Source of the DNA: Streptomyces flavochromogenes
GTDB taxonomy: Bacteria > Actinomycetota > Actinomycetes > Streptomycetales > Streptomycetaceae
DNA: 64,000 bases
Reading direction: 5' to 3'
Assembly: GCF_000717595.1 (NCBI RefSeq)
Contig: NZ_JNZO01000030.1
Coordinates: 1 to 64,000 of the forward strand
The position numbers and the translations under genes are program-made. This document shows positions 37,639 through 45,871 of this stretch, piece after piece. Every line of letters starts with the position of its first letter. Within the stretch, counting starts at the first letter, position 1. The notes below the pieces were generated by a model. It had not been told where the DNA came from, ran no database searches, and saw nothing but the letters and a program-made list of their open reading frames with translations.

Positions 37639-38718
37639 ATGCCACGTGGACGCCACCGCCATTCCCCGCCTCTGCACAAGCTGCTGCCGCCCTCCGCGGT
37701 CGCCGGCGCCGCGGTCGTGTGTGCCGCGGCCGCCTGGCTGCCCGGTGACCTGATCGTCGTACGGTTGCTCGCGGCCGCCGCGGCGGCCGCCGCCGTCACC
37801 GGTGCCGTCCTCATGCGCAGTTGGGACCGGAGCGCCGGACTCCGGGTCGCCGAGCTCGACCGGGCCCGCACCGCCGACCAGTGGAAGTCCGAGGAACGGG
37901 TCGCCGAGCTGGAGTCCGACCTCGAGGAGGCCCGCGCGCTCCGCTCCCGGCTCGACGCGAAGCTCCGCGCCAAGCGGGTGGAGCTGGCCGGGCTCCGTGG
38001 CGAGCACGCCGATCTGCTCCGCCGGTACGCCACGGCCGAGACCGAGCGGGCCAGTGCGCTGGAAGGCGCCCGCGTCCTGGCGCTGGAGTCGACGTCCGGC
38101 ACGGCCGGCGACGTCAAGGCACTGCCCGCCGGGGGCTCCGCGCCCACCCCCGAGGCCTACCGTCTCGCCGCCCAGGCGCTGCGGGACCTCCCGCGCAACG
38201 CCGCGGCCCAGCAGGCCCGTCGCACCACCGAGGCCGCCCGCGCGCGCGACCTCGCCGAGCGGGCCCGTGAGACGGAGGAGCCGCAGGGGAAGCACGCGGC
38301 GGCCGCCGGAACCGAGCACAGCCGACCGGCCGCCGCCCTCGCGCTCCCGTCCGCGTCCACGAAGGTCCCGGCGGTGCCGACCGCGTCCGCGATCGTCCCG
38401 TACGCGGCCCGCAGGCCCGTCCCGCGTCCCGAGGGCGGCTTCGACTTCTTCGGTACGCAGAAGGCGGCGGCCGCCATCGAAGCGGTGCAGCACACGGACC
38501 TCGCCGACGTCGTCGGGGAAGAGGTCCTCGAGGAGGCCCTGGCGGCGCAGACGGCGCTCGGCGCCCCGCTGCTCACCCCGGTCAGCCCCACGGGGACGCC
38601 GGTGAACCCGCTGACGCCGGCGCAGGCGCAGGCGGTCGGCCAGGTCATCGACCTGACGGCCCACGACGAGACCGAGCAGCTCGATGTGGCCGAACTGCGC
38701 GGAGCGGTGAACTCGTGA
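37639..38718 (+). CDS. Conserved actinobacterial membrane protein with coiled coil, function unknown
   Basis: The 359-residue protein is not recognised. A basic N-terminus (PRGRHRHSPPLHKLL) precedes two adjacent hydrophobic helices (about 20-55: VAGAAVVCAAAAWLPGDLIVVRLLAAAAAAAAVTGAVL). A long charged helix follows at about 65-150 (RVAELDRARTADQWKSEERVAELESDLEEARALRSRLDAKLRAKRVEL), with heptad spacing of a coiled coil, then an Ala/Pro-rich linker and a C-terminal segment with GGFDFFGTQKAAAAIEAVQHTDLADVVGEEVLEEA. The stop overlaps a GNAT gene start (GTGA). It resembles a Streptomyces-wide secreted/membrane protein of similar context. Confidence 0.8.
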   Translation: MPRGRHRHSPPLHKLLPPSAVAGAAVVCAAAAWLPGDLIVVRLLAAAAAAAAVTGAVLMRSWDRSAGLRVAELDRARTADQWKSEERVAELESDLEEARALRSRLDAKLRAKRVELAGLRGEHADLLRRYATAETERASALEGARVLALESTSGTAGDVKALPAGGSAPTPEAYRLAAQALRDLPRNAAAQQARRTTEAARARDLAERARETEEPQGKHAAAAGTEHSRPAAALALPSASTKVPAVPTASAIVPYAARRPVPRPEGGFDFFGTQKAAAAIEAVQHTDLADVVGEEVLEEALAAQTALGAPLLTPVSPTGTPVNPLTPAQAQAVGQVIDLTAHDETEQLDVAELRGAVNS

Positions 38719-39202
38719 CGTACCGCCTCACCGACCTCCCGGCCGGTGAGGCCGCCGGGCGCCGTGACGAACTGCTCGCCCTGTGCGCCCAGGCCTTCTG
38801 CGGCGCTCCCTGGCACGAGCCGCCGCTCGGCGCCGTGCGCACCGTGAACCGGCTGTCGACTCGGCCGCGCGGAGGGACGACTTCACCGCGGTGGTCGCGC
38901 TCGACGCCGACGGCGCCCTGCTGGGGTTCGCGGCCGGCTGGACCGACACCGTCCTGACCGGCGGCGAGACCGCCTTCGAACTCGCCGAACTCGTCGTCGT
39001 CCCGGGTCAGCAGGGACGGGGAATCGGCCGCGGCCTCCACGACGCCCTGCTCGCGGCCGTGAAGCCCGGGCCGTCCCTCCTCATGACCCTCGACGTACCG
39101 GAACTGACGGACCGGTACGCGCGCTGGGGCTGGACGGTGGCCGACCGGCGCCGCCCCGGCAAGGAGGAGCGGGACTACGTGGTGATGCGCCGGGAGCACT
39201 GA
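38715..39202 (+). pseudogene. GNAT acetyltransferase broken by a frameshift
   Basis: It begins at GTGA (38715), overlapping the previous stop, and reads MTYRLTDLPAGEAAGRRDELLALCAQAFCGAPWHEPPLGAVRTVNRL. At about 38845-38865 the sense frame shifts by the equivalent of one lost base, and the rest continues as DFTAVVALDADGALLGFAAGWTDT, ELAELVVVPGQQGRGIGRGLHDALLAAV (the acetyl-CoA Q/RxxGxG/A motif) and LDVPELTDRYARWGWTVADRRRPGKEERDYVVM. The total span of 488 nt is one base short of 163 codons. It is either a true recent inactivation or a sequencing error. Confidence 0.78.
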
Positions 39203-39255
39203 CCCGGTCGGCCGCAACCCCGGGCCCAGGGCCGGGACGCAGCCCCGGCTCCCCG

Positions 39256-39370
39256 GTCAGGGAGACAGCACAGGGCCCGAGTCAGGGAGACAGCACAGGG
39301 CCCGAGTCAGGGAGACAGCGCCGGGCCGGGGTCAGGGAGACAGCGCCGGGCCGGGGTCAGGGCAGCACAG
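39256..39370. repeat. 25-bp tandem repeat, about 4.6 copies
   Basis: The unit GTCAGGGAGACAGC plus 11 more bases repeats at 39256-39280, 39281-39305 (two identical copies), 39306-39330 and 39331-39355 (two identical copies of a variant), with a partial fifth copy to 39370. It lies just after the nuoD2 stop on its 3' side and after the frameshifted GNAT gene. Confidence 0.85.
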
Positions 39371-39381
39371 CCAGATCCCCG

Positions 39382-40524
39382 CTACTTGTCGATGTCGCCG
39401 ACGACGAAGAACAGCGACCCCAGGATCGCCACCATGTCCGCGACCAGCGTCCCCGGCAGCAGTTCCACCAGCGCCTGGATGTTGTTGAACGACGCCGAGC
39501 GCAGCTTCAGCCGGTACGGGGTCTTCTCGCCCTTGGACACCAGGTAGTAGCCGTTCACGCCGAGCGGATTCTCGGTCCACGCGTACGTGTGGCCCTCGGG
39601 CGCCTTCAGCACCTTCGGCAGCCGCTGGTTGATCGGCCCCGGCGGCAGCTCCGCCATCCGGTCCAGGCACGCGTCCGCGAGGTCCAGGGAGTTGTGCGTC
39701 TGCTCCAGCAGGCACTCGAACCGGGCCAGGCAGTCGCCCTCCTCGCGCACCGCGACCCGCAGGGTGTCCTGGAGCTCCCCGTAGGCCAGGTACGGCTCGT
39801 CGCGGCGCAGGTCGAAGTCGACGCCCGAGGCGCGGGCGATGGGCCCCGACACCCCGTACGCGTGGACCGCCGCCGGGGACAGCACGCCGACCCCCCGCGT
39901 ACGGCCCCGGAAGATCTCGTTGCCGAGGACGAGCCGGTCGTACACGTCCATCCGCGAGCGGACGTCGGCGACGGCCTGGCGGGCCCGGCCCAGCCAGCCG
40001 GCGGGCAGGTCCTCCTTGAGGCCCCCGACCCGGTTGAACATGTAGTGCATCCGGCCGCCGGAGACCTCCTCCATCACGGCCTGGAGCTCCTCCCGCTCCC
40101 GGAAGGCGTGGAAGACAGGGGTGATGCCGCCCAGTTCGAGGGGGTAGGAGCCGAGGAACATCAAATGGTTGAGGACCCGGTTCAGCTCGGCGAGGAGCGT
40201 ACGGGTCCACACCGCGCGCTCCGGGACCTCCATGCCCAGCATCCGCTCGACGGCCATGACCACGCCGAGCTCGTTCGAGAAGGCGGAGAGCCAGTCGTGA
40301 CGGTTGGCCAGCATGATGATCTGCCGGTAGTCCCGCGCCTCGAAGAGCTTCTCCGCACCGCGGTGCATATAGCCGATCACCGGCTCGGCCTCCCGCACGA
40401 CCTCGCCGTCGAGCACGAGCCGGAGCCGGAGCACTCCGTGGGTCGAGGGATGCTGCGGCCCGATGTTCAGCACCATGTCGGTGCTCTCCGCCGCGCCGCC
40501 GATGCCGACCGTCGTCTCCGTCAT
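39382..40524 (-). CDS. nuoD2: Solitary second NADH-quinone oxidoreductase subunit D
   Basis: The 380-residue complex I 49-kDa-type subunit lines the quinone site. It has [16 protein letters not shown] (quinone loop His), [97 protein letters not shown] and [35 protein letters not shown], the family order. At 380 residues it is shorter than a typical actinobacterial NuoD (about 440). No other nuo gene is nearby; a full nuo operon is expected elsewhere. It follows a MidA-family methyltransferase by 4 nt. The symbol nuoD2 is by analogy. Confidence 0.9.
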   Translation of the reverse strand: MTETTVGIGGAAESTDMVLNIGPQHPSTHGVLRLRLVLDGEVVREAEPVIGYMHRGAEKLFEARDYRQIIMLANRHDWLSAFSNELGVVMAVERMLGMEVPERAVWTRTLLAELNRVLNHLMFLGSYPLELGGITPVFHAFREREELQAVMEEVSGGRMHYMFNRVGGLKEDLPAGWLGRARQAVADVRSRMDVYDRLVLGNEIFRGRTRGVGVLSPAAVHAYGVSGPIARASGVDFDLRRDEPYLAYGELQDTLRVAVREEGDCLARFECLLEQTHNSLDLADACLDRMAELPPGPINQRLPKVLKAPEGHTYAWTENPLGVNGYYLVSKGEKTPYRLKLRSASFNNIQALVELLPGTLVADMVAILGSLFFVVGDIDK

Positions 40525-40528
40525 GCGG

Positions 40529-41662
40529 TCAGTATCCCCCCTGCCCCGGAGGCGTCGTAGCCCCGCCCGGGACCCGCCGGGTCAGCCAGAGGAAGTCGCC
40601 GAGACCGCCGCGGGCGGTGAGCTCGGCGGCCTCCCCGGCGGAGGAGAGGGCACGGACGTACGCGACGGGATCGGTCGAGGCGAGCGAGAGCGGCGGCCGC
40701 CCGCCGGACACCCCGAGCCGCCCCAGCGCCTCCCGCTGTGTGACCAGCTCGGCCCCGCGAGGCCCGCCCTCGCCACCACCCCCACCGTCGCCGACCGCCG
40801 CCGCGCACGCGTCCAGCGCCACGTGCGCGGTCAGGTCGCAGCTGCCGTCCGGGACCGGCGGGACCTCCCGGCCCGCCCGGAAGCCGGTCAGCGAGCCGAA
40901 GGGCGGCCGGGCGTCCCGTACGTGCGCGTAGTCCACGGCCACCGCGCGGCCCGCCGCCAGCGAGGCCACCGCCGACGCCCAGGCCTCGTCACGAGGCCGG
41001 CCGATCTCGGCCCGCGCGCCCGGCTCCCGCAGCGGCCACCAGCGGGCCAGCCACTCCGCGTCCGCGCCGGACACGGGACCGCCGAGCCGCTCCGTGCCGT
41101 CCGCGCGGACCTCCACGTACCGGGCCGTGCCCTCCGCGTCCGCCTCGGCGACGTCGACCGGCACGTTGTCGAGCCACTCGTTCGCGAAGACCAGCCCGCG
41201 CACGCCCCGGGGCAGCCGGTCGGTCCACTCGATCCGGGGATCGAGCCCGGCGGGCCGGTCCGCTCGCTCGACGGCGTACGCCCGGACCGTCAGGCCCCTG
41301 GGGATGCCGCCCGCGCTGTCGCCGGCGATGCCGCCCGGGATGCTGCCCATGGCGCCGTCCGCGATGCCGCCCGTGAGCCCGCCCGGGGAGTCGCCGCCGC
41401 TCCCGATCGCGGTGAGTACTCCCGTGAGCAGCTCCCCCCGCCCCGCGCCCACGTCGACGAGGTCGACCTCGGACGTTCCCAGTTCCTCCGCGACCTCGGC
41501 GAGCAGCCGGGCCACCGCCGTCGCGAAGAGCGGGGAGGCGTGCACCGAGGTGCGGAAGTGCCCCGCCGGCCCCTCGGGCCGCAGATAGAAGCCTCCGGGG
41601 CCGTACAGCGCCCGTTCCGCGGCCTGCCGCCACCCCTGCCACTGACACGTCTCATCCGTCAC
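40529..41662 (-). CDS. SAM-dependent methyltransferase of the MidA/NDUFAF7 (DUF185) family
   Basis: The 377-residue enzyme has the SAM motif [18 protein letters not shown] at about 60-80, [13 protein letters not shown] (motif II region), [26 protein letters not shown] and [18 protein letters not shown], the MidA landmarks. In mitochondria the family member NDUFAF7 dimethylates an arginine of NDUFS2, the NuoD homologue, during complex I assembly. Here the gene lies 4 nt upstream of nuoD2 on the same strand. The GTG at 41662 was preferred to an in-frame start at 41704. It contains an inserted Gly/Ala-rich loop at about 82-110. Confidence 0.85.
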   Translation of the reverse strand: MTDETCQWQGWRQAAERALYGPGGFYLRPEGPAGHFRTSVHASPLFATAVARLLAEVAEELGTSEVDLVDVGAGRGELLTGVLTAIGSGGDSPGGLTGGIADGAMGSIPGGIAGDSAGGIPRGLTVRAYAVERADRPAGLDPRIEWTDRLPRGVRGLVFANEWLDNVPVDVAEADAEGTARYVEVRADGTERLGGPVSGADAEWLARWWPLREPGARAEIGRPRDEAWASAVASLAAGRAVAVDYAHVRDARPPFGSLTGFRAGREVPPVPDGSCDLTAHVALDACAAAVGDGGGGGEGGPRGAELVTQREALGRLGVSGGRPPLSLASTDPVAYVRALSSAGEAAELTARGGLGDFLWLTRRVPGGATTPPGQGGY

Positions 41663-41759
41663 GCGCCCCAGTCTCCACCTCGGGGAGTACGGGTCCCGCG
41701 CCAAGGATCGATCCCACGGTTGATCCCTGCACCTATCTCCCTTCCCTACTCTGGGTGAC

Positions 41760-42968
41760 GTGCAGCGCCTTTACGACTTCATCCGCAGACACCCCACGGG
41801 CGTCGACACCTTCTGGGCGGTCGTCCTCCTGGGGTTCTCCATGCTGTGGGTGGTGTCGGCGGGCACGGGCTCGGTGGAGGGCCACCCCGTCGGGTACGCC
41901 CTCGTCGCCGTGCTCTTCTCCCTGGTCGTGGCCCTGCGGCGCCGCGCCCCGGAGAAGATGCTGGTCCTCTCCGTCGGCCTCGGGCTGGCGCAGCTCGCCT
42001 TCGGCCTGACGCCGTTCATGGCCGACTTCGCCATGCTCGTGATCATCTACACCGTCGCCGCGCACGACGGGCCCCGCTGGGCGTCCCGGCTCGCGCTGGC
42101 CGGAGGGCTCTCCGCCGCGACGCTCTCGCAGGTGAGATGGCCGGTGGACGGCCCGCAGTCGGGCGCGGCCCAGGTCTTCTTCACGGTCATCATGACCGTG
42201 CCGTTCGCGCTCGCCTGGGTCCTCGGCGACTCGCTCCGCACCCGCCGCGCCTACTTCGCGCAGCTGGAGGAGCGGGCCTCCCGCCTGGAGCAGGAGCGCG
42301 AGGCCCAGGCCAAGGTCGCGGTCGCCGCCGAGCGGGCCCGGATCGCCCGCGAGCTGCACGACGTCGTCGCGCACAACGTGTCGGTGATGGTGGTGCAGGC
42401 CGACGGCGCCGCGTACGTCATGGACTCCTCCCCGGAGACCGCCAAGCAGGCCCTGGACACCATCTCCACCACCGGCCGGCAGGCGCTCGCCGAGATGCGC
42501 AGGCTGCTCGGCATCCTGCGGACCGGTGAGCACCAGGAGGCCGGGGAGTACGTGCCGCAACCCGATGTGAAGCAGATCGAGGACCTGGTCGAGCAGGTGC
42601 GGGGAGCCGGTCTGACGGTGGACTTCGCGATCGAGGGGAGCCCGCGCCCGCTGCCCAGCGGCGTGGAGCTCACCGCGTACCGGATCGTGCAGGAGGCCTT
42701 GACCAACACACGCAAGCACGGCGGTCCTGACGTCGGCGCCAGCGTCCGGCTGGTGTACTTCGACGACGGCCTCGGACTGCTCGTCGAGGACGACGGCCGG
42801 GGAGCGCCGCAGGAGATGTACGAGGACGGGGGAGCCGACGGCCGGGGCCACGGTCTGATCGGCATGCGGGAGCGGGTCGGCATGGTCGGCGGCACGCTGG
42901 ACGCGGGCCCGCGTCCCGGTGGAGGCTTCCGGATCAGCGCCCTTCTCCCTCTCAAGCCCGCTCACTGA
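41760..42968 (+). CDS. NarL-type sensor histidine kinase
   Basis: The 402-residue kinase has a membrane domain with about five helices (residues 18-155), a coiled-coil linker ([28 protein letters not shown]), and a HisKA_3 dimerisation box [25 protein letters not shown] with phosphate-accepting H200. The HATPase domain has [15 protein letters not shown] (N box), [45 protein letters not shown]. The [18 protein letters not shown] sequence is typical of the actinobacterial two-component family. There is no Shine-Dalgarno before the GTG at 41760; a TACTCT ends 7 nt upstream, suggesting a leaderless mRNA. It is followed by its response regulator 18 nt later. Confidence 0.92.
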   Translation: MQRLYDFIRRHPTGVDTFWAVVLLGFSMLWVVSAGTGSVEGHPVGYALVAVLFSLVVALRRRAPEKMLVLSVGLGLAQLAFGLTPFMADFAMLVIIYTVAAHDGPRWASRLALAGGLSAATLSQVRWPVDGPQSGAAQVFFTVIMTVPFALAWVLGDSLRTRRAYFAQLEERASRLEQEREAQAKVAVAAERARIARELHDVVAHNVSVMVVQADGAAYVMDSSPETAKQALDTISTTGRQALAEMRRLLGILRTGEHQEAGEYVPQPDVKQIEDLVEQVRGAGLTVDFAIEGSPRPLPSGVELTAYRIVQEALTNTRKHGGPDVGASVRLVYFDDGLGLLVEDDGRGAPQEMYEDGGADGRGHGLIGMRERVGMVGGTLDAGPRPGGGFRISALLPLKPAH

Positions 42969-42986
42969 CGACCCCGAAGGAATCTG

Positions 42987-43664
42987 ATGTCCATCCGCGT
43001 GATGCTTGTCGACGACCAGGTGCTGCTGCGCACCGGTTTCCGCATGGTGCTCGCCGCCCAGCCGGACATGGAGGTCGTGGCGGAGGCGGGCGACGGGGTC
43101 GAGGCGCTGGAGGTGCTGCGCTCGACGGCGGTCGACGTCGTGCTGATGGATGTGCGCATGCCCAAGCTCGACGGGGTGGAGACGACCCGGCGGATCTGCT
43201 CCCAGCCGGACGCGCCGAAGGTGCTGATCCTGACGACCTTCGACCTCGACGAGTACGCGTTCTCGGGGCTGAAGGCGGGTGCGAGCGGCTTCATGCTGAA
43301 GGACGTGCCGCCGGCGGAGCTGCTCGGCGCGATCCGCTCGGTGCACAGCGGTGACGCGGTGGTGGCGCCCTCGACCACCCGCCGGCTCCTCGACCGCTTC
43401 TCGCCGATGCTGCCGTCCTCGGGCCGGGAGCCCGAGCGCAAGGAGCTGGGACGGCTCACGGACCGGGAGCGCGAGGTGATGATGCTGGTCGCGCAAGGCC
43501 TGTCGAACGGCGAGATCGCCGCCCGGCTCGTCCTCTCCGAGGCGACCGTGAAGACCCATGTGGGCCGCATCCTGACCAAGCTGGGCCTGCGCGACCGTGT
43601 CCAGGTCGTCGTCCTCGCGTACGAGACGGGCCTGGTCCGGGCGGGCGGCGGCGCGGCGGGCTGA
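42987..43664 (+). CDS. NarL/LuxR-family response regulator
   Basis: The 225-residue regulator has a receiver domain (residues 1-120) with the acidic pair DD9-10, phospho-acceptor D55 in VVLMDVRMPKLDGVE, and K in FMLKDVPPAE. The GerE/LuxR HTH is at about 155-215: LGRLTDREREVMMLVAQGLSNGEIAARLVLSEATVKTHVGRILTKLGLRDRVQVVV. The ATG has GAAGGAA six bases upstream. Its partner kinase is immediately upstream; the stimulus and regulon are unknown. Confidence 0.94.
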   Translation: MSIRVMLVDDQVLLRTGFRMVLAAQPDMEVVAEAGDGVEALEVLRSTAVDVVLMDVRMPKLDGVETTRRICSQPDAPKVLILTTFDLDEYAFSGLKAGASGFMLKDVPPAELLGAIRSVHSGDAVVAPSTTRRLLDRFSPMLPSSGREPERKELGRLTDREREVMMLVAQGLSNGEIAARLVLSEATVKTHVGRILTKLGLRDRVQVVVLAYETGLVRAGGGAAG

Positions 43665-43682
43665 GCGGGAGGGGCGCCGGCG

Positions 43683-44294
43683 ATGCTGCTGTGGATCAAC
43701 GGTCCCTTCGGCGGGGGCAAGACGCAGACCGCGTACGAGCTCCGGCGCCGGTTGCCGGGCGGCGTGGTGTGCGACCCGGAGCACATCGGCTTCGGGCTGC
43801 ACCGGACGCTGCCGTCCGCGCTCAGAGGCGACTTCCAGGACCTACGGGCCTGGCGGCAGGGTGTGCACGAGGTGCTGGACCTGGCGCTCCGGCGGTACGG
43901 GCACGGGCCCGTGATCGTGCCGATGACGCTCACCGACCCGGCGTACTTCGCCGAGATCGTCGGCAGGCTGCGCGCGGACCACGGCGCGGACCGGGTGCGC
44001 CACGTCGCGCTGCTCGCCGAGCGGGAGACGGTCCTGGGGCGGCTGGCGGAGCGGGGTCTCGGGCGGGGGCTGAAGCGGGAGAGCTTCGCCGTGGCCAAGC
44101 TGGACGAGTGTCTGGGGCGCTTGGCGGGCCCCGAGTTCGCCCACCACCTCCGTACGGACCGGCTGACGGTCCCTGAGGTGGCCGACCGGGTCGCGGAGCT
44201 GGCCGGACTGCGGCCCGAACCGAACACGGACGGGCCGCTGCGGCACCGGCTGCGGCGGCTCCGGGTGGGTCTCTCCCACATCCGTTTCGACTGA
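43683..44294 (+). CDS. P-loop NTPase, TmrB-like (tunicamycin-resistance family)
   Basis: The 203-residue protein starts LLWINGPFGGGKTQTAYELRRRLP, a Walker A immediately after the first strand, as in TmrB/AAA_18-type ATP-binding proteins. VVCDPEHIGFGLHRTLPS and VIVPMTLTDPAYFAEIVGRLRADHG fit the family, as does RHVALLAERETVLGRLAERGLGRG, with arginines near a possible lid. TmrB confers tunicamycin resistance in Bacillus, but relatives have diverse kinase-like roles. It lies 18 nt downstream of the response regulator and is probably co-transcribed with the two-component system. Confidence 0.78.
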   Translation: MLLWINGPFGGGKTQTAYELRRRLPGGVVCDPEHIGFGLHRTLPSALRGDFQDLRAWRQGVHEVLDLALRRYGHGPVIVPMTLTDPAYFAEIVGRLRADHGADRVRHVALLAERETVLGRLAERGLGRGLKRESFAVAKLDECLGRLAGPEFAHHLRTDRLTVPEVADRVAELAGLRPEPNTDGPLRHRLRRLRVGLSHIRFD

Positions 44295-44376
44295 GGGGCC
44301 GGCCGGGCCTCGGCGTGAACGGCCTGCCCCGGCGTGAACGGCCGGGCCGCCGGGTCGGATCGGGCCGGGCCGATTC

Positions 44377-45465
44377 CTACCGCAGCACGCTCTCCAGGAA
44401 GTCGCTGCCGAGGCGGGCGACGACCGTGACGTCCAGCTGGTGGAGGACGTACCGGCCACGGCGCTGGGTGGAGATCAGGCCCGCCTTCTTCATGACGGCG
44501 AGGTGGCGGGAGACCTCGGGGGCGGAGATGCCGTAGATGGCGGCCAGCTCGCCCGTCGTGTACGCGCCCCGGGCGAGGCTGCGGCTCAGCCGCATCCGCA
44601 TCGGGTGGGCGACCGCCTCCATCCGCAGGGTGACCGTGCCGACCGGGACGCCGCCGCCGAGGTCCCGGGTGGGGACGGGGTACTGGATGACCGGCTGCCA
44701 GCCCGGGGCGTGCAGGGCGATGAGGTGAGGCCAGCCGAAGGCCGTCGGCAGGAGCGTCACTCCGGAGCCCTCGGCGCTGGTGCGGGCGTGACCCAGTTTG
44801 TCGACGACGATGCGGGAGCCCGCCGCGTCCTCTTCCAGGACCATCGCGGCGGAGGCGTCCGCGACGGCCTCGGCCAGCCCCTTGCGGCGCATCAGTTCCG
44901 TCTTGTGGCGGGCGTCGGCGGCGAGCTGGACCCGGACGCGCTGCCAGGTGTCGGCGAAGAAGGCCTCGTCGCAGTCTTCCAGGAGTCGCCGGATCCACGC
45001 GCGCGTACCAGGTGGGTCGGCGAGCATCCGTTCGACGAACGCGGCCTGCCGCGGCCCCCGCGCGGCGGCCAGGTCGAGGGCGCGGCGCCGCATCCGTTCG
45101 TCGACGAGCGGGGAGGGGGCGCCGTCCGCGTAGTGGCTGGCGCAGGAGATCTCCAGGGCCGACGCGACGTATTTCTCGTCGTCCATGCGGTCGAGGTCGT
45201 CCAGCTCCTCGGCGAGGGTCTCCCGGGGCCGGGCGGGCAGCAGGATGTCGGAGCGGGTGGAGCGCCACATGAAGTCGGCCTCGTGGAGCCGGTCGGCGAG
45301 CTCGGGCTTGAGGGCGGCGGAGGTCGTGGTGGTCCAGGCGTGGAGCCTGGCATGGTGCGCGGGCTCGGCGAGGGCGTGCAGGGCGGCGCCCAGCTCGCCC
45401 AGCGGCGAGGGGCAGAAGGCGATCCGCTCGTGCGGCAGTCCGGTGATGTCGATGGTCACGCTCAC
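44377..45465 (-). CDS. ArsR/SmtB-type winged-helix regulator with DUF5937 N-terminal domain
   Basis: The 362-residue protein has a long N-terminal alpha-helical domain (IDITGLPHERIAFCPSPLGELGAALHALAEPAHHA and others, about 1-230). A C-terminal winged helix at about 275-350 follows: MRMRLSRSLARGAYTTGELAAIYGISAPEVSRHLAVMKKAGLISTQRRGRYVLHQLDVTVVARLG. The arrangement is that of actinobacterial DUF5937 regulators. No metal-binding Cys pair is visible. The start is GTG at 45465, with GTG at 45459 equally plausible. Two identical 17-bp inverted repeats lie between it and the divergent small gene at 45612. Confidence 0.85.
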   Translation of the reverse strand: MSVTIDITGLPHERIAFCPSPLGELGAALHALAEPAHHARLHAWTTTTSAALKPELADRLHEADFMWRSTRSDILLPARPRETLAEELDDLDRMDDEKYVASALEISCASHYADGAPSPLVDERMRRRALDLAAARGPRQAAFVERMLADPPGTRAWIRRLLEDCDEAFFADTWQRVRVQLAADARHKTELMRRKGLAEAVADASAAMVLEEDAAGSRIVVDKLGHARTSAEGSGVTLLPTAFGWPHLIALHAPGWQPVIQYPVPTRDLGGGVPVGTVTLRMEAVAHPMRMRLSRSLARGAYTTGELAAIYGISAPEVSRHLAVMKKAGLISTQRRGRYVLHQLDVTVVARLGSDFLESVLR

Positions 45466-45507
45466 CCGTCCATGGTGCGGGGTGGGACGGGGCCGCTGTC
45501 GCGTCGT

Positions 45508-45524
45508 TTGACGGGTGCCGTCAA
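45508..45524. promoter_or_regulatory. Operator-like inverted repeat 1 (TTGACGG-GTG-CCGTCAA)
   Basis: It is a perfect 7-bp dyad with a 3-nt spacer, 43 bp upstream of the ArsR-type gene start. An identical copy is at 45554-45570. Each arm also reads TTGACG, a -35-like hexamer, so binding would block initiation. Confidence 0.75.
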
Positions 45525-45553
45525 TCGTCGCTCCGGGCGGGCCGGGCCGCCGT

Positions 45554-45570
45554 TTGACGGGTGCCGTCAA
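45554..45570. promoter_or_regulatory. Operator-like inverted repeat 2 (TTGACGG-GTG-CCGTCAA)
   Basis: It is identical to the copy at 45508-45524 and 46 bp away, roughly four helical turns. A longer flanking identity (GTTTGACGG... TCGTCG) shows that a unit of about 25 bp was duplicated. It lies 41 bp before the small gene at 45612. Confidence 0.75.
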
Positions 45571-45611
45571 TCGTCGTGCCGAGGCGTCGGGACACGGCGC
45601 ACGGTGAGGAC

Positions 45612-45818
45612 ATGAACGCGCTGCATCAGTACCTCTTCGACACGTACCGCGCCGCCCGGACCGGTGAGCCTGTGCCGCCGGCGCCCGGCACCCACGACGT
45701 CGCCGTCCTGCGGTCGGTCCGCGACCGGCGCCGCTTCGAACGGGTCCTGGCGGGACGCCCGGCGCGGGGCGGCCTCCGGACCGCCCTGCGCCGCCGGATG
45801 CGCCCGCGCACGCCCTGA
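45612..45818 (+). CDS. Small basic protein of unknown function, divergent from the ArsR-type gene
   Basis: The 68-residue product begins MNALHQYLFDTYRAARTGEPVPPAPGTHD and ends in an Arg-rich segment (RRRFERVLAGRPARG, RRRMRPRTP). There is no domain I recognise. The ATG has GTGAGG just upstream. Codon usage is native. The two operator-like repeats before it suggest control by the divergent regulator. It could be a co-regulated peptide or a DNA/RNA-binding protein. Confidence 0.6.
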   Translation: MNALHQYLFDTYRAARTGEPVPPAPGTHDVAVLRSVRDRRRFERVLAGRPARGGLRTALRRRMRPRTP

Positions 45819-45871
45819 GCTTCCGGGCACCTGTCAGCGCCCGGCGCACCTCTGAGCCCCGTCCCCGAGCC

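Noticed and set aside
39256..39370. Possible CRISPR array
   Set aside because: The 25-bp units are directly adjacent with no unique spacers, and no cas gene is present.
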